Below, one piece after another: positions 45,440 through 57,316 of a stretch of 64,000 bases of DNA. The DNA lies in assembly GCA_019096065.1 (NCBI GenBank), contig JAGUCH010000003.1, forward strand, positions 10,788,001 to 10,852,000. Direction: 5' to 3'. The stretch comes from Paracyclopina nana (lineage: Eukaryota > Arthropoda > Copepoda > Cyclopoida > Cyclopettidae). The translations under genes were made by a program, and so were the position numbers. Numbering within the stretch: the first letter of the stretch is position 1; the number at the start of each line of letters is the position of its first letter. The notes beneath the pieces are model-generated. The model had not been told where the DNA came from. It made no database searches and worked only from the letters and a program-made list of their open reading frames with translations.

Positions 45440-46980
45440 CTTCTAATTAGTAGTTAGCCAGGTTCCCCTGTACGAATTTGTATGCAAAGTGGAGCCTAGT
45501 ATCATCAAGGGGTTGATCAAAACTTTGGCTCTTTCTGATAATCTCTGCTTAATAATAGTTATTGTGCAAGGTTTAATTTTGCAGAATTAACCCGTACATG
45601 CAGTTGATTCAGCAGGATACAATAGAGCTTGCACTTCTGAGGGAGAAAGGCTCCTGGAGGTCCCAAGGGAGTTGTTTTTGGTCTTGTTCCAACACATGAG
45701 TAATGCCAGAGCAGCTGATGAGGAAGAGATCCTCTTCTTCTTCGACTGCTGGAAGTTCGCGTGCAAAAATCCACTCGCGCGAAAAGAGTTATTACCGCAC
45801 TGCGAGGTGTAAAAGAAACTTCTCCTTTTGTTTTCAGACCTTTTATGACAACTCCTTTTTATAATATGCTGGTGGCTTCATCAGAACTGCCAAGCTGCAA
45901 TTCTGAATGGCAGCTAACGACTGAGCAAGAAGTGCAATTCTCCATTTCAAGAACTATAAGAAAAATGCACAATAAGCACAGTGGGTCTATGTAAATATTC
46001 ACATTAATAAGAATTAGCTTTCGATAATTGTACGGCTGTTTATTATGGTAAATGATTTGGACAAATATCGATGTGAAAAATATTTTGAAATTGCTTGACA
46101 GTGAGATGAGATTTTCTGTTGCAGCACATTTAGGCCAAAGTTGGCCAGAAAATGTGGAAAAATCACGAATTCAATTTGTTGCGTTATTATTTTAGAACAT
46201 AGTACATGAACTGGGCCTTTTAAGCAAAATTTGAATGCAATAAAATCTTTTTGTGACGCACTTTCTCTCAACGTGAAAAAAGTAGAATGCATTGGCAATA
46301 AAAACGAGTAGAATTTCATTTTCTTTTATGCTGTCACTTGACACCTTGTTTCTTTTTGTTCCATCATCCATCAAGTCAGTTTCAAAGTTACCATACTTCA
46401 AGCTCAAGGTCTGATAAACACAAACATGAGAGCATCAAAAGATGATGATGATGGCATCTTGTAGTAGTTTCAACAGGCAAAAGTTAGTGACATTTTCCCA
46501 TATCAGCACTCACACTCTCGATATTTCAAGCCCTGTTCACCTAGGATACTTTTGATTTTTCCACATTTTTTGGCCAACATTGGCCTATTTGTGCTCCACA
46601 TGAAAATCTTCTCTCGCTGTCAAGCAATTTTGACAAGTTTTTCACATTGATATTTTGCCAAAATATCAACCACATTATGCAGCCAAACAAAGCCTTTCCT
46701 CGACTAACTGCTGAATAAGTGGCTGAAGAAGAACATCACCACCGTAATTATGCTTCCCTAAATCTGTATTGTACATGCAACACAACTTAATTACACTCAG
46801 CAGTTCCTTAAAGAGGTTGCAAGTGTATACGTTGTACCAGTACAGCTGACCAGGCACAATTACAATTCTCGTTGGTAGTGGGTGAAAGCAGCCCTCATTT
46901 CCGCCTTTTTCTGCAACAACTCTGATTCTTTTAGCCAACTTGGAGCTTAACAAAGAGGCTTTCACATATCCCTTGGGAAG
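45440..46980. other. intergenic, no gene recognised
   Basis: Only short open frames. A half-MITE resembling the one at 43226 begins near 46534 (CCCTGTTCACCT) and shares the palindrome-like TATTTTGCCAAAATAT near 46651. Confidence 0.5.
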
Positions 46981-46984
46981 TACA
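46981..46984. repeat. target site duplication TACA (left)
   Basis: Same four bases as 59349-59352, flanking the two LTRs. Confidence 0.85.
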
Positions 46985-47229
46985 TGTAGTAGGTCGAGAT
47001 ATACTACTGTGACTTATCAAGCCACTACTCGTATCTAGGCTACGTCAAGCGGGGACGGGCCTGGAGGCTAGCAGAGGTCAGTCTTGGGGCCGCAGACAAC
47101 ACGTGTCAATGCGGTGAATTTATTTCCTTTACTGATGATCACACTATACTACTCGTTATACTACCGCGCGCCCGAGGCGAGCGCGCGCAGCGAGCGGTCG
47201 ACCCGTAGGCCGACACGCTCCCTGCTACA
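46985..47229 (-). repeat. 3' LTR of the retroelement
   Basis: 245 bp, TGTAGTAGG...CTGCTACA, with TGTAG/CTACA inverted ends. Identical by eye to 59104-59348. A short purine tract (GTGGGGTGA on the minus strand) abuts it at 47230 and may be the polypurine tract. Confidence 0.95.
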
Positions 47230-47247
47230 TCACCCCACGCTAGAAGG

Positions 47248-49573
47248 TTACTGTGTCCTCGCAGTGACGGGTTGAGTCAGGTCTAGCAGGGAGCCTCGAG
47301 GGGGACCCTCCATGGCGGGAGCGCTGGGCTGGGTCCCATTCGCGTCAACCACGCGTGCCTGGGGAAGTGTCTGCTGCAGGACCCCGTATAGATCCGTGTA
47401 TTGCTGATGAATCGTACGGATCTGGGCCTGGAGGTCCTGATATGCTTGGGTCTCCTTGTCGGGCCGCGTCCACCGGCGGAGAGCCTTGAGGGGCGATGTC
47501 GACTTGTCCGGGGCATCCAAAGGGTCTTTCTCTCCCGTTTCCGAACCATCTTGCACGGTGAAGTCGCTGAGCTCGGTGGCCGCTCGTTCTCGGTGGTCTC
47601 GCTTCCAGCGGGGTCGGCGCCGGAAATCCGGGTGGCCATCATCCTCATCGTCGTCGCCAGGGAACAAGGGTCCGTCGTTACCCAGGTTGGCTACCATGCG
47701 CCAGGGGAGTTCGACAGCCATGAAGGCAGTGTGCCACAGGCCATACATCAACCACCACCCAAGCCCCCGGCGGCGATACAGGATAATCATACGGATGATA
47801 GAGCCTAGGATGATCTTGATGAGGCCCAGGATCACCAAACCTCCGGTCATGTAGCTCCAGTATTTCCCCACGGTCGAAAAGAAAGGGATGAGGGCGTTGC
47901 CCACCTGGTCAACCATCATGTCGATGTCGTCCTCGGACCAGAGGGTGGTGGCCCCCGATCCGCGTGCGAAGCTGTTCCTCAGGACGTTGGACGTCAGAGT
48001 GGTGACCACGGCCTCGCGCGCGTGGTACAGCTGCAGGTAGAGGGCGTGCTCGGCCTGCTGCTGGGCGGAGTAGATACCGCCTCCTAGGCCCCGACCAATC
48101 TCGTAGGGGCGTCCATGTTGTCGATCGGAGGTGGGGTCCAATTGCGATGGCGGCGTGCAGGAGTGGATGCTAGGAGTAGCGCACATCCAGTGTCCCTGGA
48201 TCCTCCACTTCACAGGCGTGATGGCGTCGCAGGGTATGATGCTGGGCCGGTCCACCAAGATGAAGGAGAGGGGATCCGCGAACCGGGAGTGGTTCCCGAC
48301 CAACACGGGGATCTCCTGCGTGCAGTTAGGGAAGGCACGCGTCATGGCCTGCATCGGGTAGCAGCTGGTGATGTAGGCAACCGCCCCAGCCCGGGTGACC
48401 AAATGGCCGGGCCCGTGGGAGTCGAGCGTGGCGTAGGAGGACCCACCGCTGGCCATGTCCTGCAGCTTGGTGTGCAGGATGCTCCGCTCATTCTTGCAGA
48501 TGAGGTCCTGCAGGAATTTGAACCGGTCGTCGAGATGCAGGGCGTGCTCGGCGTGCAGGAAAGCCAGTTGGGTCTGCACGTGAGCGTGGTGGACCTCTTC
48601 CGTCAGGTGGGTGGACGCGGCGATGGGAGCTTCGCCCGGGCGGAGAAGGACGACTGCAAAGTCCCTCAGCTGAGTCCGGAAGACCCGCCGCTGGCAGGTC
48701 GACTGGACCCCCTTAAGGACGAATCCTGCGTACCTGGATTCCTCCTCGCGGGCAATCAGGAGCAGATCCCCCACCTGACCTAACATGGTGGAGTTCTGGT
48801 GCGGGTATAGTGAAGCTGGCCCTTGATAGACCTCAGAGGTCTCTTCCATGCAGGTGGTGTCATGAGCTTCCCATACCATGGTGCCTTCGAGCGTGTCGTG
48901 GACGATCTTGTCCCGGTAATTGGCCACGATGTGATTATCGAACACCACTCGTCCAGAGCTGGTGTGTAGTTTTCCATAGACAGCGGTGACAAGGGCGTCG
49001 ATCCGGGTCTGCTCGTAAGAGCGGTGATACATGACACCGTTGTGGCTGAATGACATGGTCCTGCATCGGTGGTCTCCGTCAAGGCCTCCTCGAGAGAAGT
49101 AAGCCAGGTTGGCGGGCACGTTGAGGGTCACATTCACCCGTTGGCCCTCGACGATCAGGTAGCCCCGTTCCACCGCCTTGCGGCAGGCCTGGGGCGACAC
49201 GGTATAGGGCTGGTGGTAAGCAACGATCTGAGTCCCGTAGCTGACGCTGTCGAATCCGCATCTGGTCACTTCGCGGGTCAGGGTCACGTGGCAACGGTGG
49301 GCGGCGACGGGTTTGGTCGTCGCAGTCTGCAGCACCTGCACGGTGATGTTGACAGCCGATTCATAGGTGGTGCCGATATCATCGCATTCGTCCGGGTCAT
49401 TCAAGTCGACGCTCGTGGGTTGATTTTGGTGACTCGCAGTCGAACACCGTGAAGGTGGCAGCCGGGTCTTCAGGTGGTCCGTCTCCTCCTTCCTGTAGAG
49501 CAGGTTGAGGCCGGGGTTGTGCGCTCGGCACCTCGAGTAGTAGAGTGAACGTCATCAGTATTGTGAAGTACAT
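47248..49573 (-). CDS. env: envelope-like glycoprotein, frame interrupted near its N-terminus
   Basis: The main frame (49404-47248, 718 codons) has many Cys, Asn-glycosylation sequons and one strong membrane anchor near codon 500, followed by a basic stretch and a long charged tail: a type I surface glycoprotein layout. The signal peptide is in another frame (ATG at 49573, frame to 49397), offset by one base; both frames overlap near 49400. Either an indel or an unrecognised splice separates them. A pyrimidine-rich splice acceptor (CTCTTTTCCAG) ends at 49579, just before that ATG, as expected for a spliced env mRNA. No furin-like site with adjacent fusion peptide, as in baculovirus-F-type errantivirus envelopes, was seen. 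Capture from an arthropod negative-strand RNA virus (for example chuvirus-like) is a guess. Confidence 0.7.
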
Positions 49574-49761
49574 TGCTTCTGGAAAAGAGAGTAAAGGAAA
49601 CGTGTTGACATGCTGCCTCATTATTGTACACCTGCCGGTTTGTGCTGCTATTATTTCTTTATTAATTGCGCTTTCTTTCAAGCCGCAGAATTTTCAAAGT
49701 ATACTTAGGGGGGCCCCCAAAATTTTGCGGCCGTCTTTTCGTTGTGCTGCTCATTCTTTTA

Positions 49762-52700
49762 CTATTCTGTGCTTGAAGCACTGCTCGAATTTGTTGGTGT
49801 AGCAAAATCATCATTTTCAGAATCGCTCATTTCAGGCAGTGGCCTGAATTGTGGCATCGTGACCGTAGGCTGTGCTACCAGGGGTCTGTATGGCGGCATA
49901 TTGATTGGTGCCAGCGGAGGTAGCTCTGGATCTGGTTGATCTGATTTTTGGCCTGAGCGTGATCTTGTTCTGGTTGCAGGAGATGATGCTCCATGGGCAA
50001 CTTCAACTTCGGCCCCCAGGAAATCTGCTGTTTCTTGTTGCAGCATTTCCGCCTGGGTCCTACGTTTGCGGTACCGTGCTTCCCGAGGTGACGGTGCTGA
50101 TACCGTTTCGTGGCCGGTTGTTGGGAGCTCGATGTTGTTCTCGCTGTCGCCTTCATCATCGGAAGGGAGCGCGACATCTTCAGCGAACTCATCACCTCGC
50201 ATGGATAGATCTGCATTGGCTGGCGGCGGGTTGCCGGCATTGCCATCGTGGGCATCTTCCGCCGTTGCCCGGTACAATTTGAGCCTGTCGATCGAGACGA
50301 CCTCGGACTTCTTTCGAATCCATGAGGGGTCAGGCAAGATCTCGAAGGTCACGTCGTTGACCTTCCTAAGTATGGTCCAGGGGCCTGACCAGAAGGTTTG
50401 GAGCTTCTTGGAGATGTGGCGGGCCACGGTGGGCGTGTACAGCCACACCTGTTGCCCCGGGACATACGTCGTTTTGTCCTTGTGGTAGGCCATCCGTTGT
50501 CGGTTGATTGATGTGGCCATGTTCTTTCGGGCCCATTCATGGGCTGCCTGGATTCGAGCCTTGAGGGCCTGGGCAACTTGCCCGGCCTCAGAGGCCTCTC
50601 TCAGGAGTGGTTGGGGGTCTCCAAACAGAAGGTCCAGTTGCGAGGTGGCAGGCCGCCCAAATAGCAGTTCATACGGGGCGTAGCCGGTCATGCGGCATTT
50701 GGTGGTGCGCATGATGAACAGGGCGACGGGCAGTACTTCCTTCCAACGAGATGGTCGCCCGCAGACCAGTTTGGCCAGGAGGCCGTTGAGGTCCCGGTGG
50801 GCCCGTTCAACCCAGTTCGACTTAGGGTTGTAGGCCGGCGTGGTGGAGTGCCGGACACCTAGTGCTTTGGCTACTTGCTGGAACAGGGCGGCGGTGAAGT
50901 GGGTGCCCCGGTCAGAATGGAGGTTCTCCATTAGCCCATATCGCGGGATGATCTCTGAGGTCAGGAACCTCACGGCGGTGTCAGCGTTGGCCGAGGCGCA
51001 TGGGAAAGCCTCGATCCATCGGCTGAAGAGGTCGCGTACGGTGAAGAGGTACTGATGTCCGTCGACAGGGGGCTTGAGGGGCCCCACGTAGTCGATGGCG
51101 ACCCTTTGCCAGGGATAGCCCGCCCGGTGAGAATGTAGTGAGTGTCGTTGGTCTGCGGTCTCCGGCTGATGTTTCTGGCAGGTGCGGCAGGTAGCCACGA
51201 CCTCCGCGGCAACTCGGGTGGCGTTAGGCATGTAGAACCGGCGGGAGACCCGGTCAACAGTGGTGTCTCTGCCCTGATGGCCCATGGTTTCGTGAATGTG
51301 CCTCACTAGCCCTTCTTCCGAGGATCGAGGAACCACGACCAGGTGGCGAGCCTCTCGGCCTTGTCCTTCTTCCTTCTTGTACCGAAGGAGGCCTTGATCA
51401 TCCAGGTAGAGGCTGTCAAAGAGGCCCAGCAGGATCTTGCCTCGATGGGAGGCGGCCTCTTTGTGCTCAGGGCTCGGTCGACTCTGCTGGCTGATCAGTC
51501 GCCGCACCAGTTGCAAATCCTCGTCCTCTGTTTGCCCCTGGATCCACTCGGCGGGGTTGGCCATGTCCAGGGCAGCCTCGGCCGAGGCTATCATCGCTTG
51601 GACGCCCGCGCAGCTCTCATTGGACACGTCCGTGCCCTCGGTGTCGGTGACGTGCTCGGCGCGACTCAGGGCGTCGGCGTTGGCGTGCTTGGTTCCGGCC
51701 CGGTGGACGACCTTGAAGTCAAACTGGCTGATGGTCTCCAACCACCGGGCAAGCATGCTACGGGGCTCCTCCATGGTGCGAATCCATTGCAGAGCGGCAT
51801 GGTCCGTGCGGAGGATGAAAGGCCGATATTGGAGGTAATACCGCCACTTGCGCAGCCAGATGATGACGGCAGCGAGTTCCCCTTGGGTGGCGGAGTAGTT
51901 AGCCTGGCTCCGTGTCAGCTTCTTGGCCCCAAAGAGGATGACTCGCTCCTTTCCCCCTTGTACTTGCGACAGGACGGCCCCCACGCACTGGTTGTCCCCG
52001 CTCCAGTCGGTATCCAGGATGAATGGCTGCGGGCTCTCAAAATCGGGGAAAGCCAGGATGGGCGCCATGCACAGCCGCTTCTTGAGCTCCTCAAAAGCGG
52101 CAACGTATTCCAGCGACGGTTCGAACTCGGCGGTATCGGGAACGTCTTCTTCCCGGCTGAGTTTGTCTGTCAAAGCCTTGGCGACCTTCTGGTAATCCTT
52201 GATGAAGGACCGGTAATAGCCGCACTTTCCCAGGAAGATGCGTAGCTGCCGCCGGGTCCGTGGCAGGGGCCACTTCTTGACCACGTCGATGTACTCGGGG
52301 ACCACAGAGAGGCCCTCAGGAGTGATGACGTGCCCCAGGTACGTGATGCGACGGCGGAACAGGTGGCATTTGGATGGTTGCAGTTTGAGGCCAGCCCGTT
52401 GGTGGGCGTCCAGTACCCGTTGCAGGTGGCCGAAGTGAGATTCTACATCGCGGCTGTGGATCAGCACGTCGTCGAGGTATGGCAAGGCAATGTCGTAGGG
52501 GATCCCTTCCAAGACCCGCTGGATGAGGCGCGCATACGTTCGGGGCGCGTTGGTGAGGCCGAATGGCATGTAGGCGAATGCGTACGTCGAGTGATTGGCT
52601 GCGAATGCTGTCTTCGGGATGTCCTCGGCCCTCACGGGAACGTGGTGAAAGGCTCCCGTCGTATCCAGGGTAGAGAATACTTGCGAGTGCGCCAGCCGAT

Positions 52701-53988
52701 TGAGGTTATCCCGAATGTCGCCAATGGGGTGCGTGTCGACGATGGTTACCTTGTTCAGTGCGCGGTAATCTACGCACCACCGGGTCTTCCCATTCTTCTT
52801 GGTGACCGGAACCAGCGGCGCGCACCAGGGCGACTGAATAGGGACGATGATGCCTTCCTGGAGCCATTTCTGGACTTGTTCTTCTAGCGACTTCTGCAAG
52901 TGCGGGTTGATGGGCCGCCGGCGGATGTTAATGGGCTGAGTACCCGGGATGATATCGATGCGGTGCTCGGCCAAGTCGGTTTGGCCCGAGGACCCATCGA
53001 GGCTGAAGGTGTCCTGGTATTGTAGCAGCAGGGCCAAGGTGCGAGCCTTTAGCTGAGGGGTGCTCAAGATGTCGTTGTTTTCTAGGTCGAATTCTTGAAT
53101 GAAGATTTGGGCCATCTCGGCCGTGTACTGGCCCTGCGGCCGGGTTTGGGCCCCCTCGAGCTTGGCTACGTAGCTTCCAGCTGCCAGCTTGGCCACGGTG
53201 GGTACTCGCCTCAAGCCTTCAACTTGCCCGTACCGGGTGTTGTTGTGGATAATGAGAGGCTCTGCGGTAGTGTTGATAACCCCGACAACGCAGTTGCCCT
53301 TTTCATCTGGTCGGATGAGGGCTCGCTGCCAGGGGTGCAGCTCAGTGGCCTCCATGAAGTCCCCTGATCCTTCAACAATCCCATCGATGTGCGGCGATCG
53401 GGTCCAGGTGGGGATTTTTGCGGGAATGGCGCAACAAGACATTGGCCCCACTGTGGTTTCACCCCGTATGTAGACGGCATGGACGTTAATTGCGCGACTG
53501 TCATTTTCATTAAGTGTCCCCCCTGCCAACTTGATCATTCGTCCTCGAATGCGGAGCGAGTTGGCACTATGTAGCTGGTCGATGTCGTGGGCTTTCATGA
53601 AGGGCCCCGACAGGTTGACGTCCATGGTGAGGTTAGCTATGACAGCTGGTCGAAATGGGAAAGGTTGCGGGTAGGTGCCAATGTGAAGCATCAATGGCTT
53701 TGGTACCTCGCCGAGTATTTCTAGAGATTGATTTCGGCCCGCTGTGTTGACAGTTTCTCCTATCAGGGGCGCAAGTTGAGCTTTTGTGAACCCCAATTTG
53801 GTTGCAAGCGTGGAGGAGATGACCGACCTCCACGTATTACCGCTGTCGATGAGTGCTCTTGATTTGACATTGTTGAGGCGTATTGGAACTTCAGATACGT
53901 ATGATTTATTAATGTTGGAAATATGGGCGAGGAATGATCGGGCCTTGTCAGATGTGAACGTGTTTGGTGAGGTGATGGATGGTTCCAT
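49762..53988 (-). CDS. pol: Pol polyprotein, complete copy (protease-RT-RNase H-integrase)
   Basis: One uninterrupted frame of 1,408 codons. Aspartic protease motif LIDSG at 46-50; RT with WCVDYRALNK, MPFGLTNAP and the YLDD active site near 504; RNase H with LDTDWSGD near 659 and RTDHAAL; integrase with an HH-CC zinc finger (HETMGHQG...CRTCQKH) and a D,D(35)E core (AIDYVGP about 963, HSDRGTHF about 1026, NWVERAH about 1061). A GPW-containing C-terminal region resembles the Metaviridae GPY/F module. The first ATG is 15 nt past the gag-frame stop, in a different frame from gag. It is the second (downstream) member of the internal duplication. Confidence 0.93.
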   Translation of the reverse strand: MEPSITSPNTFTSDKARSFLAHISNINKSYVSEVPIRLNNVKSRALIDSGNTWRSVISSTLATKLGFTKAQLAPLIGETVNTAGRNQSLEILGEVPKPLMLHIGTYPQPFPFRPAVIANLTMDVNLSGPFMKAHDIDQLHSANSLRIRGRMIKLAGGTLNENDSRAINVHAVYIRGETTVGPMSCCAIPAKIPTWTRSPHIDGIVEGSGDFMEATELHPWQRALIRPDEKGNCVVGVINTTAEPLIIHNNTRYGQVEGLRRVPTVAKLAAGSYVAKLEGAQTRPQGQYTAEMAQIFIQEFDLENNDILSTPQLKARTLALLLQYQDTFSLDGSSGQTDLAEHRIDIIPGTQPINIRRRPINPHLQKSLEEQVQKWLQEGIIVPIQSPWCAPLVPVTKKNGKTRWCVDYRALNKVTIVDTHPIGDIRDNLNRLAHSQVFSTLDTTGAFHHVPVRAEDIPKTAFAANHSTYAFAYMPFGLTNAPRTYARLIQRVLEGIPYDIALPYLDDVLIHSRDVESHFGHLQRVLDAHQRAGLKLQPSKCHLFRRRITYLGHVITPEGLSVVPEYIDVVKKWPLPRTRRQLRIFLGKCGYYRSFIKDYQKVAKALTDKLSREEDVPDTAEFEPSLEYVAAFEELKKRLCMAPILAFPDFESPQPFILDTDWSGDNQCVGAVLSQVQGGKERVILFGAKKLTRSQANYSATQGELAAVIIWLRKWRYYLQYRPFILRTDHAALQWIRTMEEPRSMLARWLETISQFDFKVVHRAGTKHANADALSRAEHVTDTEGTDVSNESCAGVQAMIASAEAALDMANPAEWIQGQTEDEDLQLVRRLISQQSRPSPEHKEAASHRGKILLGLFDSLYLDDQGLLRYKKEEGQGREARHLVVVPRSSEEGLVRHIHETMGHQGRDTTVDRVSRRFYMPNATRVAAEVVATCRTCQKHQPETADQRHSLHSHRAGYPWQRVAIDYVGPLKPPVDGHQYLFTVRDLFSRWIEAFPCASANADTAVRFLTSEIIPRYGLMENLHSDRGTHFTAALFQQVAKALGVRHSTTPAYNPKSNWVERAHRDLNGLLAKLVCGRPSRWKEVLPVALFIMRTTKCRMTGYAPYELLFGRPATSQLDLLFGDPQPLLREASEAGQVAQALKARIQAAHEWARKNMATSINRQRMAYHKDKTTYVPGQQVWLYTPTVARHISKKLQTFWSGPWTILRKVNDVTFEILPDPSWIRKKSEVVSIDRLKLYRATAEDAHDGNAGNPPPANADLSMRGDEFAEDVALPSDDEGDSENNIELPTTGHETVSAPSPREARYRKRRTQAEMLQQETADFLGAEVEVAHGASSPATRTRSRSGQKSDQPDPELPPLAPINMPPYRPLVAQPTVTMPQFRPLPEMSDSENDDFATPTNSSSASSTE

Positions 53989-53994
53989 TGATGG

Positions 53995-54012
53995 CCGGTC
54001 CCTTAGGACCGG
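53995..54012 (-). promoter_or_regulatory. hairpin containing the gag-frame stop codon (downstream copy)
   Basis: CCGGTCC-TAAG-GGACCGG: a perfect 7-bp stem with a 4-nt loop whose TAA is the gag-tail stop, 7 nt before the pol ATG. An identical hairpin is at 57117-57134 in the other copy. Confidence 0.85.
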
Positions 54013-57000
54013 CTGGCTCCGTTTTTTGGCGCCTCCCAGGTGTAGGCGTCCACGGGGGCACTGGCCACATGTGCGATGGCTGCGTTGCGATATTTATTAT
54101 ATTCTTGGGGCGAGACCGGCGGGGCGGCGTGGTATGGATTGTTATTGCCACGCCCACGGCCGCCACGTCCCCGGCCCCGGAATCCTCCTCGCCCTCGTTG
54201 GCTGTTTGGGCGTTGGTTGGTGCATTGAGCCTTGAGATGGCCCGCCCGGTGAGAATGTAGTGAGTGTCGTTGGTCCGCGGTCTCCGGCTGATGTTTCTGG
54301 CAGGTGCGGCAGGTAGCCACGACCTCCGCGGCAACTCGGGTGGCGTTAGGCATGTAGAACCGGCGGGAGACCCGGTCAACAGTGGTGTCTCTGCCCTGAT
54401 GGCCCATGGTTTCGTGAATGTGCCTCACTAGCCCCTCTTCCGAGGATCGAGGAACCACGACCAGGTGGCGAGCCTCTCGGCCTTGTCCTTCTTCCTTCTT
54501 GTACCGAAGGAGGCCTTGATCATCCAGGTAGAGGCTGTCAAAGAGGCCCAGCAGGATCTTGCCTCGATGGGAGGCGGCCTCTTTGTGCTCAGGGCTCGGT
54601 CGGCTCTGCTGGCTGATCAGTCGCCGCACCAGTTGCAAATCCTCGTCCTCCGTTTGCCCCTGGATCCACTCGGCGGGGTTGGCCATGTCCAGGGCAGCCT
54701 CGGCCGAGGCTATCATCGCTTGGACGCCCGCGCAGCTCTCATTGGACACGTCCGTGCCCTCGGTGTCGGTGACGTGCTCGGCGCGACTCAGGGCGTCGGC
54801 GTTGGCGTGCTTGGTTCCGGCCCGGTGGACGACCTTGAAGTCAAACTGGCTGATGGTCTCCAACCACCGGGCAAGCATGCTACGGGGCTCCTCCATGGTG
54901 CGAATCCATTGCAGAGCGGCATGGTCCGTGCGGAGGATGAAAGGCCGATATTGGAGGTAATACCGCCACTTGCGCAGCCAGATGATGACGGCAGCGAGTT
55001 CCCCTTGGGTGGCGGAGTAGTTAGCCTGGCTCCGTGTCAGCTTCTTGGCCCCAAAGAGGATGACTCGCTCCTTTCCCCCTTGTACTTGCGACAGGACGGC
55101 CCCCACGCACTGGTTGTCCCCGCTCCAGTCGGTATCCAGGATGAATGGCTGCGGGCTCTCAAAGTCGGGGAAAGCCAGGATGGGCGCCATGCACAGCCGC
55201 TTCTTGAGCTCCTCAAAAGCGGCAACGTATTCCAGCGGGGGTTCGAACTCGGCGGTATCGGGAACGTCTTCTTCCCGGCTGAGTTTGTCCGTCAAAGCCT
55301 TGGCGACCTTCTGGTAGTCCTTGATGAAGGACCGGTAATAGCCGCACTTTCCCAGGAAGATGCGTAGCTGCCGCCGGGTCCGTGGCAGGGGCCACTTCTT
55401 GACCACGTCGATGTACTCGGGGACCACAGAGAGGCCCTCAGGAGTGATGACGTGCCCCAGGTACGTGATGCGACGGCGGAACAGGTGGCATTTGGATGGT
55501 TGCAGTTTGAGGCCAGCCCGTTGGTGGGCGTCCAGTACCCGTTGCAGGTGGCCGAAGTGGGATTCTACATCGCGGCTGTGGATCAGCACGTCGTCGAGGT
55601 ATGGCAAGGCAATGTCGTATGGGATCCCTTCCAAGACCCGCTGGATGAGGCGCGCATACGTTCGGGGCGCGTTGGTGAGGCCGAACGGCATGTAGGCGAA
55701 GGCGTACGTTGAGTGATTGGCTGCGAATGCTGTCTTCGGGATGTCCTCGGCCCTCACGGGAACGTGGTGAAAGGCTCCCGTCGTATCCAGGGTAGAGAAT
55801 ACTTGCGAGTGCGCCAGCCGATTGAGGTTATCCCGAATGTCGCCAATGGGATGCGTGTCGACGATGGTTACCTTGTTCAGTGCGCGGTAATCTACGCACC
55901 ACCGGGTCTTCCCATTCTTCTTGGTGACCGGAACCAGCGGCGCGCACCAGGGCGACTGAATAGGGACGATGATGCCTTCCTGGAGCCATTTCTGAACTTG
56001 TTCTTCTAGCGACTTCTGCAAGTGCGGGTTGATGGGCCGCCGGCGGATGTTAATGGGCCGAGTACCCGGGATGATATCGATGCGGTGCTCGGCCAAGTCG
56101 GTTTGGCCCGAGGACCCATCGAGGCTGAAGGTGTCCTGGTATTGTAGCAGCAGGGCCAAGGTGCGAGCCTTTAGCTGAGGGGTGCTCAAGATGTCGTTGT
56201 TTTCTAGGTCGAATTCTTGAATGAAGATTTGGGCCATCTCGGCCGTGTACTGGCCCTGCGGCCGGGTTTGGGCCCCCTCGAGCTTGGCTACGTAGCTTCC
56301 AGCTGCCAGCTTGGCCACGGTGGGTACTCGCCTCAAGCCTTCAACTTGCCCGTACCGGGTGTTGTTGTGGATAATGAGAGGCTCTGCGGTAGTGTTGATA
56401 ACCCCGACAACGCAGTTGCCCTTTTCATCTGGTCGGATGAGGGCTCGCTGCCAGGGGTGCAGCTCAGTGGCCTCCATGAAGTCCCCTGATCCTTCAACAA
56501 TCCCATCGATGTGCGGCGATCGGGTCCAGGTGGGGATTTTTGCGGGAATGGCGCAACAAGACATTGGCCCCACTGTGGTTTCACCCCGTATGTAGACGGC
56601 ATGGACATTGATTGCGCGACTGTCATTTTCATTAAGTGTCCCCCCTGCCAACTTGATCATTCGTCCTCGAATGCGGAGCGAGTTGGCACTATGTAGCTGG
56701 TCGATGTCGTGGGCTTTCATGAAGGGCCCCGACAGGTTGACGTCCATGGTGAGGTTAGCTATGACAGCTGGTCGAAATAGGAAGGGTTGCGGGTAGGTGC
56801 CAATGTGAAGCATCAATGGCTTTGGTACCTCGCCGAGTATTTCTAGAGATTGATTTTGGCCCGCTGTATTGACAGTTTCTCCTATCAGGGGCGCAAGTTG
56901 AGCTTTTGTGAACCCTAATTTGGTTGCAAGCGTGGAGGAGATGACCGACCTCCACGTATTACCGCTGTCGATGAGTACTCTTGATTTGACATTGTTGAGG

Positions 57001-57110
57001 CGTATTGGAACTTCAGATACGTATGATTTATTAATGTTGGAAATATGGGCGAGGAATGATCGGGCCTTGTCAGATGTGAACGTGTTTGGTGAGGTGATGG
57101 ATGGTTCCAT
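54003..57110 (-). pseudogene. upstream truncated pol copy fused to a gag tail by tandem duplication
   Basis: Frame of 1,035 codons with intact protease, RT (YLDD) and RNase H regions. It breaks inside the integrase zinc-binding region and runs directly into the gag zinc-knuckle end and Gly/Arg-rich gag tail. The joint is at about 54240, where pol CCCGCCCGG sequence meets gag sequence (plus strand GAGATGGCC|CGCCCGG). It lacks the integrase catalytic core. It differs from the complete copy at roughly 28 of 3,122 positions by eye, mostly transitions. Confidence 0.9.
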
Positions 57111-57116
57111 TGATGG

Positions 57117-57134
57117 CCGGTCCCTTAGGACCGG
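57117..57134 (-). promoter_or_regulatory. hairpin containing the gag-frame stop codon (upstream copy)
   Basis: Same 7-bp stem and TAAG loop as 53995-54012, in front of the upstream pol ATG at 57110. Confidence 0.85.
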
Positions 57135-57316
57135 CTGGCTCCGTTTTTTGGCGCCTCCCAGGTGTAGGCGTCCACGGGGGCACTGGCCACATGTGCGATG
57201 GCCGCGTTGCGATATTTATTATATTCTTGGGGCGAGACCGGCGGGGCGGCGTGGTATGGATTGTTATTGCCACGCCCGCGGCCGCCACGTCCCCGGCCCC
57301 GGAATCCTCCTCGCCC

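Noticed and set aside
51343-55367. Two 300-codon plus-strand frames at 51343-52245 and 54465-55367
   Set aside because: They are antisense shadows of the two pol copies and share the duplication spacing of 3,122 bp.
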